NCBI RefSeq assembly: GCF_013403925.1
Contig: NZ_JABFDJ010000003.1
Coordinates: 62,001 to 126,000, forward strand
Direction: 5' to 3'
DNA from: Winogradskyella wichelsiae
GTDB lineage: Bacteria > Bacteroidota > Bacteroidia > Flavobacteriales > Flavobacteriaceae
Length of the DNA: 64,000 bases
Shown: piece after piece, positions 27,954-37,030 of the stretch
Position numbering within the stretch: the first letter of the stretch is position 1
Layout: each line of letters begins with the position of its first letter
The notes under the pieces: generated by a model
Seen by the model: only the letters and a program-made list of their open reading frames with translations
Database searches by the model: none
Told to the model about the DNA's origin: nothing
Translations under genes and position numbers: made by a program

Positions 27954-28760
27954 TTATTTTAGTGCTTCCAATAATTTTTCAGCAACAAGTTCAGAAGATG
28001 CAGGGTTTTGTCCTGTAATTAAGTTTCCGTCTTGTACAGCGTAAGGTGCCCAATTCTCTTTATTAGAATACATCGCTCCGTTTTCAATAAGCATATCTTC
28101 TAATAAAAGAGGTACAACTTCTGTTAAACCAACTGCAGCTTCTTCTTTGTTAGAAAAACCGGTTATTTTTTTACCTTTAACTAAAGCTGTTCCATCTGCA
28201 TTTTTAACATCTTTTAAAACAGCAGGGGCGTGACAAACAAAAGCAATTGGTTTTTCTTGACGGTCAAACTTCTCAATTAACGCTACAGAATTAGCATCGT
28301 TAGTTAAATCCCATAATGGTCCGTGACCTCCTGGGTAAAATACCGCATCAAAATCATCAGCATTTATATCTGCTAATACTTTTGTGTTTGCTATTTTTTG
28401 TTTTGCCTCATCATCTTTATTGTAACGTTCTGTTGCTGCTGTTGCAGCATCAGGACCATCACTACTTGGGTCTATTGGTGCTGCACCACCTTTTGGTGTT
28501 GCAATAGTTATGTTTGCACCTTTATCTAATAAGGTGTAATATGGACTAGCGAATTCTTCAACCCAAAATCCTGTTTTTTTCCCGGTGTCTCCTAATTGAT
28601 CGTGAGACGTTAATACAAATAATACGTTCATTGTATGTTGTTTTTTAAATTCTTTTATAGCTTCTGAAACGTTTTCAGAAGGTGATTCTTTTTGTGCGTT
28701 ATTACAACTGAAAGCTGTTATACTGATAAGTACAAAAGCCATGGTTTTTATTAATTTCAT
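27954..28760 (-). CDS. DJ-1/PfpI-family lipoprotein (type 1 glutamine amidotransferase-like)
   Basis: 268 residues. The signal peptide ends in a lipobox (ITAFSC, Cys19), so the protein should be anchored in the envelope. The DJ-1/PfpI domain has PGGHGPLWDL and the nucleophile elbow FVCHAPAVL with a Cys and an adjacent His, as in Hsp31-like glyoxalases/chaperones. It is the last gene of the TetR-led operon, 8 bp after the iron alcohol dehydrogenase. Envelope placement is unusual for a DJ-1 protein, which is commonly cytosolic. Detoxification of dicarbonyls is an inference from family and operon. Confidence 0.8.
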   Translation of the reverse strand: MKLIKTMAFVLISITAFSCNNAQKESPSENVSEAIKEFKKQHTMNVLFVLTSHDQLGDTGKKTGFWVEEFASPYYTLLDKGANITIATPKGGAAPIDPSSDGPDAATAATERYNKDDEAKQKIANTKVLADINADDFDAVFYPGGHGPLWDLTNDANSVALIEKFDRQEKPIAFVCHAPAVLKDVKNADGTALVKGKKITGFSNKEEAAVGLTEVVPLLLEDMLIENGAMYSNKENWAPYAVQDGNLITGQNPASSELVAEKLLEALK

Positions 28761-28768
28761 TTCTAAAA

Positions 28769-29929
28769 TTAATAAGCCATTTTAACAATTTTCTCTACAC
28801 GGTCTGGTGATAAGGTTTTGTGCTCTCCTAATCCCATCCATTTACGTTCTACAAAACGTTTTGAAATTTCTTCAGCAGTCCCCTCATAATCTTTAGTGTA
28901 ATCTGAAAGTTTAGTATCAATTCCTAATTCATGGAAAAATGCTTCCGTTCTATCAATGGCAGCATAAGCTTTGTCATTAGTAGTTCCTTCTGTAATATTC
29001 CAAACACGCTCAGCGTACTGTGCTAATTTTTCTTTTTTATCTTCAAAATTATATTTGTAATGGCTTGGTGCAATTACCGCTAAGGTACGTGCATGATCAA
29101 TTCCGAATAAGGCTGTTAACTCATGACCAATAGCATGAACGGCCCAATCTCCAGGAACACCTTGTTGAATTAATCCATTTAAAGCCATAGTACAACTCCA
29201 CATAAAGTTAGAAGCGGCTTTATAATCTGTAGGATCTTTCAATACTTTTGGTGCGATTTCGATTAAGGTTTGCAAAATACTTTCAGCAAAACGATCTTGC
29301 AATAAAGCGCCAATAGGATAGGTCATATATTGCTCTAAAACGTGTGTAAAAGCATCCGTGATTCCGTTTGCCAATTGACGTTGCGGAATAGAAGTAATGA
29401 CTTGTGGATCTAAAATAGAAAACTGAGGAAACAAACCAGGACCTCCCATAGCTAGTTTTTCTTTAGTTTCAGCTCTTGTAATAACAGAACCAGAATTCAT
29501 CTCAGAACCTGTTGCTGGTAAAGTTAATACCGTACCAAAAGGCATTCCTTTTGTCGTTCTAATATTTTGGGTTAAAATATCCCAAGGTGTATCTCCTTCA
29601 TATAAAGCAGCAGCAGATAAAAATTTAGTACCATCAATTACAGATCCACCACCAACAGCTAGTAAATAGGTGATATTTTCGTCTTTAATTACTTTTAGAG
29701 CTTCCATTAATTTAGAATACTCTGGGTTAGCAGGAATACCTCCAAACTCAACAACATCTACTTTTGCTAAAGCTGTTTTTACTTGATCGTAAATACCATT
29801 TTTTTTAATGCTTCCGCCTCCATAAAGTAATAGGACTTTTGCATCTTTAGGAATTTCGTTTTCTAGTTTTTCTATCGTGTCCTTACCAAATATGATTTTG
29901 GTAGGGTTTTTAAATTCAAAATTATTCAT
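28769..29929 (-). CDS. Iron-containing alcohol dehydrogenase, YqhD-like
   Basis: A 386-residue group III alcohol dehydrogenase. The N-terminal FKNPTKIIFGKDTI, the nucleotide site AVGGGSVIDGTKF, TLPATGSEMNSGSVI, and the metal-ligand region AIGHELTALFGIDHARTLAVI (His ligands) are all intact. Length and sequence style match YqhD/BDH-type NADPH-dependent aldehyde reductases, which scavenge short aldehydes. Cytosolic. It belongs to the TetR-led operon with a larger 98-bp gap upstream. Confidence 0.9.
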   Translation of the reverse strand: MNNFEFKNPTKIIFGKDTIEKLENEIPKDAKVLLLYGGGSIKKNGIYDQVKTALAKVDVVEFGGIPANPEYSKLMEALKVIKDENITYLLAVGGGSVIDGTKFLSAAALYEGDTPWDILTQNIRTTKGMPFGTVLTLPATGSEMNSGSVITRAETKEKLAMGGPGLFPQFSILDPQVITSIPQRQLANGITDAFTHVLEQYMTYPIGALLQDRFAESILQTLIEIAPKVLKDPTDYKAASNFMWSCTMALNGLIQQGVPGDWAVHAIGHELTALFGIDHARTLAVIAPSHYKYNFEDKKEKLAQYAERVWNITEGTTNDKAYAAIDRTEAFFHELGIDTKLSDYTKDYEGTAEEISKRFVERKWMGLGEHKTLSPDRVEKIVKMAY

Positions 29930-30027
29930 TTTCTTTTCTTTTTTTTATTTTGTATAATCCATTCTAAAATGCTCTCTAGTGAACAATTCTAGGAATGAAA
30001 CTATTAGGACTAGTTGTCATTTGATTT

Positions 30028-31029
30028 TTAAATCTTAACAACCATTTTACCTTTATTCTTACCATCAAATAAGTCTATAAAAGCTTGAGGAATGTTATCA
30101 AAACCTTCAACTACAGTTTCAGAATAGGTTAATTTATCTTCAGCTAACCAAGTTGCTAATTGTTTAATCGCTTCTGGAAATTTAGCTGCATAATTAGAAA
30201 CGATAAAACCTTGCATTAAAGCACTGTTTTTTACTAAAAATGGTTGTACACTTAAGCTTTTTGGTGCTTCTGTACTGTTGTAAACTGAAATTGCACCACA
30301 AATAATGATTCTTGCTAATTGGTTAATATTCACTAAAACACCATCCGAAATTGGTCCTCCAACATTATCGAAATAAACATCTACACCGTTTGGTGCTGCT
30401 TTAGCAATAGCTTCTTGCATGTTTTCAGTCGTGTTGTAATTGATCCCTTCATCAAAACCAAATTTTGATTTTAATAGCTCTACTTTTTCATCAGAACCCG
30501 CAATACCAATCACTCTTAATCCTAGTATTTTTCCGATTTGTCCAACCACAGAACCAACGGCTCCAGCAGCACCAGAAACGACTAAAGTTTCTCCTTTTTT
30601 AGGTTTTCCTATTTCTGTTAAGCCACAATACGCGGTTAAACCAGTCATACCTAAAATCCCTAAATAAGCACTTAATGGCGCTTTAGATGGATCTACCTTA
30701 TTAAGTCCTTCGCCATTTGAAACTTGTTTTGTTTGCCAGTTTAACATACCAGAAACATAGTCTCCTTCTGTAAATTTTTCATTTTTTGAACTGATCACTT
30801 TAGCGATAACGCCAGAATGTACAGGTTCGTTAAGTTTAAAAGGTGGTACGTACGATTTTGCATCGCTCATTCTTCCTCTTAAATAAGGATCTACAGAAAC
30901 ATAAGTGGTTTCTAAAAGTAGTTCTCCATCTTTAATTGATAATTCTGAATCATCTTTTGTAAATTCAAAATTAGATATTGATGGTTTTCCTTGAGGTCTA
31001 TTTTTTAATAATATAGTCTTTGTCATCAT
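30028..31029 (-). CDS. NADP-dependent oxidoreductase, CurA/leukotriene B4 dehydrogenase type
   Basis: A 333-residue zinc-free medium-chain reductase. It opens with ILLKNRPQGKPSISNFEF, has VDPYLRGRMSD near residue 50, LGMTGLTAYCGL, the Rossmann motif GAAGAVGSVVGQIGK and VDVYFDNVGG. Relatives reduce the C=C bond of alpha,beta-unsaturated ketones and aldehydes using NADPH. Cytosolic. Ten bp separate it from the upstream nitroreductase gene in the same operon. Two consecutive ATGs (31029 and 31026) are possible starts. Confidence 0.9.
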   Translation of the reverse strand: MMTKTILLKNRPQGKPSISNFEFTKDDSELSIKDGELLLETTYVSVDPYLRGRMSDAKSYVPPFKLNEPVHSGVIAKVISSKNEKFTEGDYVSGMLNWQTKQVSNGEGLNKVDPSKAPLSAYLGILGMTGLTAYCGLTEIGKPKKGETLVVSGAAGAVGSVVGQIGKILGLRVIGIAGSDEKVELLKSKFGFDEGINYNTTENMQEAIAKAAPNGVDVYFDNVGGPISDGVLVNINQLARIIICGAISVYNSTEAPKSLSVQPFLVKNSALMQGFIVSNYAAKFPEAIKQLATWLAEDKLTYSETVVEGFDNIPQAFIDLFDGKNKGKMVVKI

Positions 31030-31039
31030 GTTTTATTTT

Positions 31040-31672
31040 TTATTTCATTACAGTTACTAACTCTTCCATAGGTTTTCTCACCTTAACAAGATTTACTAAC
31101 CAATCTTCATTTTCTTTTCTATAACCAATTGGCATTAAAACGGCACTGCGTAATCCTTTTTCTCGTAATCCAAGAATTTTATCTACAGCATCTGGGTCAA
31201 ATCCTTCAATTGGTGTCGCATCAACACCTTCAAAAGCAGCAGCAGTTAAAGCTTGAGAAAAAGCGATATAGGCTTGTTTAGCAGCGTGATTAAAATTCTC
31301 TTCTGCATCTTTTTGAGGATAAGAATTTAATAACATTTGTCTGTAGTCTTCCCAACCTTGATTTTTAAAACCACGAATATCATTTGTTAAATCGAACATA
31401 TGATTAATGCGTTCTGGTGTATAAGTGTCCCAAGCTGCAAAAACGAGTAGGTGAGAGCAGTCTGTAATTACCGATTGGTTCCAAGCTACTGGTCTAATTT
31501 GTTCTTTTAAGTCTTTATTTTCAACTACGATGATTTCGAAAGGTTGTAAACCACTTGATGTTGGTGCTAAGCGTGCGGCTTCTAAAATGTTATGTAATTT
31601 TTCTTCAGGAACAGTTTCACCATTCATTGCTTTAGCTGCGTAACGCCATTTTAATTTATCTAATAATTCCAT
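31040..31672 (-). CDS. Nitroreductase-family NAD(P)H-dependent oxidoreductase
   Basis: A 210-residue FMN enzyme of the NfsB-like group. It has the FMN-phosphate region KWRYAAKAMNG near the start, ARLAPTSSGLQPFEIIVVEN, QAYIAFSQALTAAAFEGVDATPIEGFD and the C-terminal VLMPIGYRKENEDW. Such enzymes reduce nitroaromatics or quinones. It is third in the TetR-led operon, 15 bp after the NAD(P)-binding protein gene, consistent with an electrophile-responsive set. Confidence 0.9.
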   Translation of the reverse strand: MELLDKLKWRYAAKAMNGETVPEEKLHNILEAARLAPTSSGLQPFEIIVVENKDLKEQIRPVAWNQSVITDCSHLLVFAAWDTYTPERINHMFDLTNDIRGFKNQGWEDYRQMLLNSYPQKDAEENFNHAAKQAYIAFSQALTAAAFEGVDATPIEGFDPDAVDKILGLREKGLRSAVLMPIGYRKENEDWLVNLVKVRKPMEELVTVMK

Positions 31673-31687
31673 AGTTTTTCTTTTTTA

Positions 31688-32353
31688 TTAATTGTTTCCT
31701 ATTGTGTTAATTTTGTCTGAAGCAATAATGGCTTCTATTTGTTTATTTGTATTTGCTATTGTAATCATCGCTGTGGCAATTGTTGCTGCATTTACGACTT
31801 TATATTTTTGTAGAGGCCCTATAAATAAAGGTTGAATGATTTTGAAAATCTTTAATCCTAAATTTTCAAGCGATCTAGATTCTTCTCGATTACCTCCAAT
31901 TAAAGATGGTCTGAAGATATAAGTGTTAGCTATTTTTACTGCTAATACATCTTGCTCCATTTCTCCTTTAGTTTTGTTATAAAAGACACTGCTCTTTTTA
32001 TTCGCACCCATTGCAGAGACTACCAAAAAGGTGTTGATGCCATTAGCTTTTGCTAATTTTGAAGCTGCAACAGGAATACCATAATCAATTCTTTTATACA
32101 TCACCTTATCTGGTGTTTTTGATTTTGTAGTACCTATACAACAGTATATTTCATCCGCTATAAAGTCGGTTTTAAATTGTTCTAATTCTAGTAAGTTTCC
32201 TGTAAACTGTTGTACTTTATTTTGAGGCAAACTTTCAATTCTAGATCTCGAAAATAATTTGATGGTCTCGTAACGTTCATCAGCAATTAACTTTTGAAGC
32301 ACATGAGAACCTGTTAAGCCTGAAGCTCCTAAGAGGATAGCTGTTTTTTTCAT
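31688..32353 (-). CDS. NAD(P)-binding atypical SDR, HTATIP2/YbjT-like
   Basis: A 221-residue Rossmann-fold protein with the N-terminal dinucleotide motif LLGASGLTGSHVLQKL, then LFSRSRIESLP (NADP-type Arg), IYCCIGTTKSKTP and YIFRPSLIGG. The pattern is that of atypical short-chain dehydrogenases that often act as redox sensors or reductases of unknown substrate. The gene is 1 bp from the TetR gene and 15 bp from the nitroreductase gene, so it belongs to the regulated operon. Confidence 0.85.
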   Translation of the reverse strand: MKKTAILLGASGLTGSHVLQKLIADERYETIKLFSRSRIESLPQNKVQQFTGNLLELEQFKTDFIADEIYCCIGTTKSKTPDKVMYKRIDYGIPVAASKLAKANGINTFLVVSAMGANKKSSVFYNKTKGEMEQDVLAVKIANTYIFRPSLIGGNREESRSLENLGLKIFKIIQPLFIGPLQKYKVVNAATIATAMITIANTNKQIEAIIASDKINTIGNN

Positions 32354-32354
32354 A

Positions 32355-32939
32355 TTACTTATTCACTTTAATACTATCCCAAGCCGCTTGATAAGCCTCT
32401 TGTATATGAGATTCGTTCAATTGAAATGCACCTCTTTTTTGAGTAATCATTAAAAATGATAGAGGATTAATGGCATAGGCGTACAAAATAAAATCAGATA
32501 GAGGTTTTACTAAACCTTCTTTTTTGCCGCGTTGCCAAAGATCGAGTAGGGGTTGTAGGTGTTTTATACCTTCAATTCTACTGGGTTCATCTATCATTGG
32601 TGTATTATCACATTGGGCTAAAAACATAGCGTGTTCGCACTCTTTTAATTTAAAATCTGCTATGCGTTTCCAAATCAATTCAAAACCATCTTCAACGGAC
32701 ATATTTTCTTCGTAAGTTGCAAAAGCATAATTGGTATATTCTGCTTTAACTTCGATATAAGTTTGATTAACTAAATCTTGTTTGTTTTCAAAATAGAGAT
32801 AAATTGTTGCAGGCGATACTTTTGCCATTTTTGCAATTTTACTCATTGGCGTAGCGTGAAATCCATTGTTATTGACCAACTCTATAGTTGCTTTAACTAA
32901 TGCGTTTCTTTTGTCTATACTTTTTTGAAGTTTTGCCAT
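32355..32939 (-). CDS. TetR/AcrR-family transcriptional regulator
   Basis: 194 residues. The N-terminal helix-turn-helix is typical: ALVKATIELVNNNGFHATPM, SKIAKMAKVSPATIYLYFE and NKQDLVNQTY. The rest is a helical ligand-binding domain. It is the first gene of a six-gene operon of reductases, and a perfect palindrome sits beside the -7 box upstream (see the next site). Autorepression of the whole operon, relieved by a reactive carbonyl, quinone or related compound, is the likely mode; the ligand is unknown. Confidence 0.92.
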   Translation of the reverse strand: MAKLQKSIDKRNALVKATIELVNNNGFHATPMSKIAKMAKVSPATIYLYFENKQDLVNQTYIEVKAEYTNYAFATYEENMSVEDGFELIWKRIADFKLKECEHAMFLAQCDNTPMIDEPSRIEGIKHLQPLLDLWQRGKKEGLVKPLSDFILYAYAINPLSFLMITQKRGAFQLNESHIQEAYQAAWDSIKVNK

Positions 32940-32958
32940 GATAATTTTAATTCTGGTA

Positions 32959-32986
32959 CAAATGTAACTAAAAATGAACGTTCATT
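32959..32986 (-). promoter_or_regulatory. TetR-operon promoter -7 box with palindromic operator
   Basis: On the minus strand TACATTTG (32966-32959) matches TAnnTTTG exactly and lies 20 bp before the TetR ATG. Immediately upstream is a perfect 14-bp palindrome AATGAACGTTCATT (32973-32986), placed between the expected -33 and -7 elements, a position where a bound TetR dimer would block transcription. Confidence 0.65.
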
Positions 32987-33175
32987 CTTTTTTTTAACAA
33001 AGGTTTATGTTTAGTTTTATAAATAAATTATTATCTACTATTAACAAGGATAACAATGTTTAGTGAAACGAGTCAACTAATAAATGAATAGAGCTAAAAC
33101 ACCTTTACAAAGCCTATTATCTTTACATCATAGCGAATCACAAGGATTTGCATTAACTACAAAAACTCAAGAATT

Positions 33176-33376
33176 ATGTCAAAAGCATGGGAAGATAAAG
33201 CAAAAGGAAATTGGAATATTGCTAAAGGAAAAATTAAGCAAAAATGGGGTGAACTCACTGATGACGATTTAGATTATGCCGAAGGAAAGGAAGATGAATT
33301 GATAGGACGTATTCAAAAACGTACAGGTGAAACCAAAGAGAATGTCAATAAATTTCTGAATGATATCAGTTATTAA
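33176..33376 (+). CDS. CsbD-family stress protein
   Basis: A 66-residue CsbD/YjbJ-type protein. It opens with the family pattern of Trp-rich amphipathic helices (KAWEDKAKGNWNIAKGKIKQ, then KWGELTDDDLDYAEGKEDEL). These small hydrophilic proteins are stress-induced and of unclear molecular role. The overlapping ORF from 33084 in another frame is a shadow. A perfect terminator follows 24 bp after the stop. Confidence 0.88.
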   Translation: MSKAWEDKAKGNWNIAKGKIKQKWGELTDDDLDYAEGKEDELIGRIQKRTGETKENVNKFLNDISY

Positions 33377-33400
33377 TTACCTTGAATAACAATAAATTAA

Positions 33401-33427
33401 AATCCCGCTTTAGCGGGATTTTTTTAT
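33401..33427 (+). terminator. Rho-independent terminator after csbD-like gene
   Basis: AATCCCGCT (33401-33409) pairs with AGCGGGATT (33412-33420) around a TT loop and is followed by a T-run. Confidence 0.92.
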
Positions 33428-33708
33428 TACTAATAATGTATAAATTATATGAGATAAATTAGTTAAATATATTTTAAATAAATATAAATTAGCACTTTTA
33501 TTTTTCAATGTAGCTAACATTTATATTTTATTGAAAGTCAGTAATTATGGGGCTAATTTTAATGATTAAAGTTTTACCTTTTTTTTAAACTATTTGATCA
33601 CTTTGATCACTTGATCTAGTCAAGAACTCTTTTTTTAACCAAAAATCAAATGACTTTAAAAATAATGAAGTAATTTGATCATTTTAAAATTTTAAAATCC
33701 AACGATTA
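33428..33708. other. AT-rich intergenic region with TTGATCA repeats
   Basis: 280 bp without a gene. Near 33594-33617 the motif TTGATCAC occurs twice, followed by TTGATC, and the last copy forms CTTGA-TCTAG-TCAAG. A further TTTGATCA is at 33674-33681. The self-complementary TGATCA cores upstream of marC could be regulator sites; no known regulon is implied. Confidence 0.4.
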
Positions 33709-34332
33709 ATGGATAATCTTATTACTTTTTCGATAACTGTGTTTACAGGCTTTTTTGCCATTACCAACCCGATATCAAACATGACGGTCTTCCTATCTTT
33801 AACGCAAGGTGAAGATAGAGCAACCAAACAGGATATCAATAAAAGAGCTAACATCATTGCCTTTATTATTGTAACTGTATTTATTTTATTAGGTAAGTAT
33901 ATTTTTGAATTATTTAATATTAGTATTCCTGCATTTAAAATTACTGGAGGTATTTTAATCTTCTATATTGGTTTTGAAATGCTACAATCTAAAAAATCGA
34001 ATGTAAAGAACTTAAAAAATGTTGATGAAGATGAAAACATTGCAGTTTCACCATTAGCTATTCCTATTTTAGCGGGTCCAGGGACTATTGTAACAGCTAT
34101 GAATTTTGTCTCTAGCGGAAGCGCTTTACAAATATTTTTAGTGATTGCTATTTTCGGATTTATGAGCCTGTTAACTTATGTTACTTTTAGTTTAAGTGAT
34201 TTTATTGTTGGTATAGTTGGTAATAATGTAATCTCAGTAATTGGAAAAATAATGGGTTTAATTATTGCTATCATCGGAACAGGAATGATTATACAAGGGA
34301 TTAAAATTTCGTTTAACTTAATAACACAATAA
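33709..34332 (+). CDS. MarC-family integral membrane protein
   Basis: A 207-residue protein with six predicted TM segments. Family features are the early TNPISNMTVFLSLT motif, AFKITGGILIFYIGFEML and the central SPLAIPILAGPGTIVTAMNF, repeated in symmetric halves as usual for MarC/YchE proteins. MarC was once linked to antibiotic resistance, but the function is unknown. The gene is monocistronic, with a strong terminator downstream. Confidence 0.9.
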   Translation: MDNLITFSITVFTGFFAITNPISNMTVFLSLTQGEDRATKQDINKRANIIAFIIVTVFILLGKYIFELFNISIPAFKITGGILIFYIGFEMLQSKKSNVKNLKNVDEDENIAVSPLAIPILAGPGTIVTAMNFVSSGSALQIFLVIAIFGFMSLLTYVTFSLSDFIVGIVGNNVISVIGKIMGLIIAIIGTGMIIQGIKISFNLITQ

Positions 34333-34391
34333 GTTTAAAATAATAACACATTATAATTACTACTGCAATTTGTTAGTAGTGTAAAAGATTT

Positions 34392-34427
34392 AAAGAGGAT
34401 CGTTATTATAACGATCCTCTTTTTTGT
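34392..34427 (+). terminator. Strong rho-independent terminator after marC-like gene
   Basis: AAAGAGGATCGTTA (34392-34405) pairs perfectly with TAACGATCCTCTTT (34409-34422) around a TTA loop; more T's follow. Confidence 0.93.
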
Positions 34428-34546
34428 TTTTATAAGATTAATTCATATTTCCAGATTATAAATCATAATTTTTTGAAGGTATGATAAAAAAAACAATGTT
34501 ATTTCATTATATGATATCTGTCATATTATAAAAACCTACTGTAAAC

Positions 34547-34554
34547 TAAATTTG
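34547..34554 (+). promoter_or_regulatory. Putative -7 box of the methylmalonyl-CoA operon
   Basis: TAAATTTG matches TAnnTTTG and lies 20 bp before the epimerase ATG. A clear -33 partner is not evident; the imperfect dyad ATGATATCTGTCAT (34511-34524) upstream could hold an operator. Confidence 0.45.
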
Positions 34555-34574
34555 TTGAAATAAAATATCTTATT

Positions 34575-34982
34575 ATGAATATTTCACATATAGAGCACTT
34601 AGGTATCGCAGTTGAAAATTTAGAAGAATCTATTAAATACTATGAAACCGTTTTAGGCTTAAAATGTTATTCTATAGAAGAGGTTGTCGATCAGAAAGTG
34701 AAGACAGCCTTTTTTTTGGTAGGTAACACAAAAATAGAATTATTAGAAAGCACATCGCCAGATGGACCAATAGGTAAATTTATCTCAAAAAAAGGACAAG
34801 GTATTCACCACATTGCTTTTGCTGTAGATAATGCTACTGAAGCTTTAAAAACCGTAGAAGAAAGAGGAGTCAGACTAATCGATAAAGAATCGAGAAAGGG
34901 GGCTGAAGGTTTAGATATCGGTTTTCTTCATCCTAAATCTACTTTAGGGGTACTCACCGAACTTTGTTCAAAAAGAAACTAA
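34575..34982 (+). CDS. mce: Methylmalonyl-CoA epimerase
   Basis: A 135-residue vicinal-oxygen-chelate protein. It begins with the family pattern ISHIEHLGIAVENLEESIKY, where the first metal His and Glu-type positions are present, followed by LLESTSPDGPIGKFI, GIHHIAFAVDN and LHPKSTLGVLTELC. It interconverts (R)- and (S)-methylmalonyl-CoA, linking mutase to decarboxylase. First gene of the propionate/succinate module; the decarboxylase alpha subunit starts 38 bp downstream. Confidence 0.93.
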   Translation: MNISHIEHLGIAVENLEESIKYYETVLGLKCYSIEEVVDQKVKTAFFLVGNTKIELLESTSPDGPIGKFISKKGQGIHHIAFAVDNATEALKTVEERGVRLIDKESRKGAEGLDIGFLHPKSTLGVLTELCSKRN

Positions 34983-35020
34983 TATCAAATCATAGCATAT
35001 ATAAGTAATACACAATTTTT

Positions 35021-36580
35021 ATGGCAAATCAAGATAAAATTAACGAGCTTATAGAAAAAAGAGTCCAAGCTAAATTAGGAGGTGGAGAGAAACGTATCGA
35101 TTCTCAACATGCTAAAGGTAAACTCACCGCTCGTGAACGTATAGATATACTTTTAGATGATGATAGTTTTGAAGAGTTTGACATGTTTGTGACACATAGA
35201 ACAAAATCTTTTGGATTAGACAAGCAAATTTATCTTTCAGATGGCGTTGTTACTGGGCATGGAACCATTGATGGAAGAATTGTCTATCTATTCGCTCAAG
35301 ATTTCACAGTTTTCGGCGGATCATTATCTGAAACTTATGCTTTAAAGATTTGTAAAGTTATGGATATGGCCATGAAAATTGGAGTGCCTTTAATAGGGTT
35401 AAATGATTCTGGTGGAGCACGTATTCAAGAAGGGGTAAGATCTTTAGCGGGTTATGCCGAAATTTTTCAACGTAACATTATGGCTTCAGGTGTTATTCCT
35501 CAAATTTCTTCCATACTAGGTCCTTGTGCTGGTGGAGCGGTTTACTCACCTGCACTAACAGATTTTACAATTATGACAGAAGGAACAAGCTACATGTTTG
35601 TTACAGGGCCTAAAGTGGTAAAATCGGTAACAGGCGAGGTGGTTACAGCAGAGCAATTAGGTGGAGCTAAAATTCATTCTACCCGTTCTGGTGTTTCTCA
35701 TTTCTTAGCAGAAAGTGACGAAGAAAACTTACTTCTTATCCGTAAGTTACTAAGTTATATGCCTGCAAATAACCTTGAGGAAGCGCCAATTATACAGTGT
35801 AACGATCCGATAGACCGATTAGAAGATGCCTTAAATGATATTATTCCTGAAAACCCAAATCAACCTTATGATATTGTTGATGTTATTTCAATTCTTGCAG
35901 ATAACGGTGAGTTTACAGAAGTCCATAGAAATTATGCCCGAAATATCTGTGTTGGTTTTGCACGATTTAACGGTCGTCCAGTTGGTATTGTTGCCAATCA
36001 ACCCAAATATTATGCAGGTGTTTTAGATATTGATGCTTCAAGAAAAGCAGCACGATTTGTTCGTTTCTGTGATGCTTTTAATATTCCTATTGTAACGCTT
36101 GTAGATGTACCAGGTTTCTTACCGGGCACGGGGCAAGAATATGGAGGAATCATTCTACACGGTGCAAAATTACTATTTGCTTATGGTGAAGCTACAGTGC
36201 CTAAAGTAACGATTACACTACGTAAATCTTATGGTGGTGCTCATGATGTTATGAGTTGTAAACAATTAAGAGGTGATTTAAACTACGCATGGCCAACTGC
36301 AGAAATTGCGGTAATGGGAGCAAAGGGTGCTGTAGAAGTTTTAGAAGGTTCTAATATTAGAAAAATTGAAGACGACACAGAAAAAGAAGATTACATTCAG
36401 AAAAAGGAAGATGAATACACACATAAGTTTGCAAACCCTTATCAGGCTGCTAAATATGGATTTATTGATGACGTTATTGAGCCTAGAAATACTCGATTCA
36501 GAATAATTAGAGCTATAGAGCTACTTCAAAATAAAAAAGATGTAAATCCACCTAAAAAACACTCAAACATCCCATTATAA
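35021..36580 (+). CDS. mmdA: Methylmalonyl-CoA decarboxylase alpha / propionyl-CoA carboxylase beta subunit
   Basis: A 519-residue carboxyltransferase of the acyl-CoA carboxylase beta family. Both oxyanion glycine-rich loops are visible: [19 protein letters not shown] and [20 protein letters not shown], plus [18 protein letters not shown] in the C-terminal domain. Because the following genes encode the gamma (OadG), biotin-carrier and Na+-pumping beta subunits and no biotin carboxylase is near, the complex is best read as sodium-translocating methylmalonyl-CoA decarboxylase. The stop codon overlaps the next start (TAATG). Confidence 0.9.
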   Translation: MANQDKINELIEKRVQAKLGGGEKRIDSQHAKGKLTARERIDILLDDDSFEEFDMFVTHRTKSFGLDKQIYLSDGVVTGHGTIDGRIVYLFAQDFTVFGGSLSETYALKICKVMDMAMKIGVPLIGLNDSGGARIQEGVRSLAGYAEIFQRNIMASGVIPQISSILGPCAGGAVYSPALTDFTIMTEGTSYMFVTGPKVVKSVTGEVVTAEQLGGAKIHSTRSGVSHFLAESDEENLLLIRKLLSYMPANNLEEAPIIQCNDPIDRLEDALNDIIPENPNQPYDIVDVISILADNGEFTEVHRNYARNICVGFARFNGRPVGIVANQPKYYAGVLDIDASRKAARFVRFCDAFNIPIVTLVDVPGFLPGTGQEYGGIILHGAKLLFAYGEATVPKVTITLRKSYGGAHDVMSCKQLRGDLNYAWPTAEIAVMGAKGAVEVLEGSNIRKIEDDTEKEDYIQKKEDEYTHKFANPYQAAKYGFIDDVIEPRNTRFRIIRAIELLQNKKDVNPPKKHSNIPL

Positions 36581-36939
36581 TGATACAGATTCTATTAAAT
36601 ACAGATCCTATAAGTGAAGGTTATGTTATACTAATTACAGGGCTTCTAATTGTTTTTGGTGCATTAGTTACACTAGCACTTTTCTTTAATTACGGTTTGC
36701 CGGTGATGCTTTATTTATATAAAATAATCACGAAAGGAAAAGATAAAAAAATCAGTGAAATTAAAGTTAAAGACAATAGCGATTTTACAGGTGAAATTTC
36801 AGCAGTAATTGGTGCTTCAATTCATATGTATATGAGCGAACAACACGATCATGAAAGTGGCATACTAACTATAAAACAAGTTAAAAAAGCTTATTCACCG
36901 TGGAGTTCAAAAATTTACGGCATTCAAAATAGATTATAA
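36580..36939 (+). CDS. OadG-family decarboxylase small membrane subunit
   Basis: 119 residues with one N-terminal TM segment (about 16-48) and a soluble tail. This is the arrangement of OadG/MmdD subunits that tether the carboxyltransferase to the membrane pump. The tail includes AVIGASIHMYMSEQHDHESG; a related region in Bacteroidota homologues carries similar Ala/His residues. It overlaps the alpha-subunit stop codon by one base, and the biotin-carrier gene follows. Confidence 0.82.
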   Translation: MIQILLNTDPISEGYVILITGLLIVFGALVTLALFFNYGLPVMLYLYKIITKGKDKKISEIKVKDNSDFTGEISAVIGASIHMYMSEQHDHESGILTIKQVKKAYSPWSSKIYGIQNRL

Positions 36940-37030
36940 ATATAAAACAAGCATGCTAAAAGTTAATCGCTAAGAAAGATGATGAATAGCTAACAGCATG
37001 TGTCTGTTAAAAAGCAATAAATTAAACCAC

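Noticed and set aside
33084..33272. 62-aa plus-strand ORF before and over the CsbD gene
   Set aside because: It overlaps a recognised CsbD gene in another frame and has no family features.
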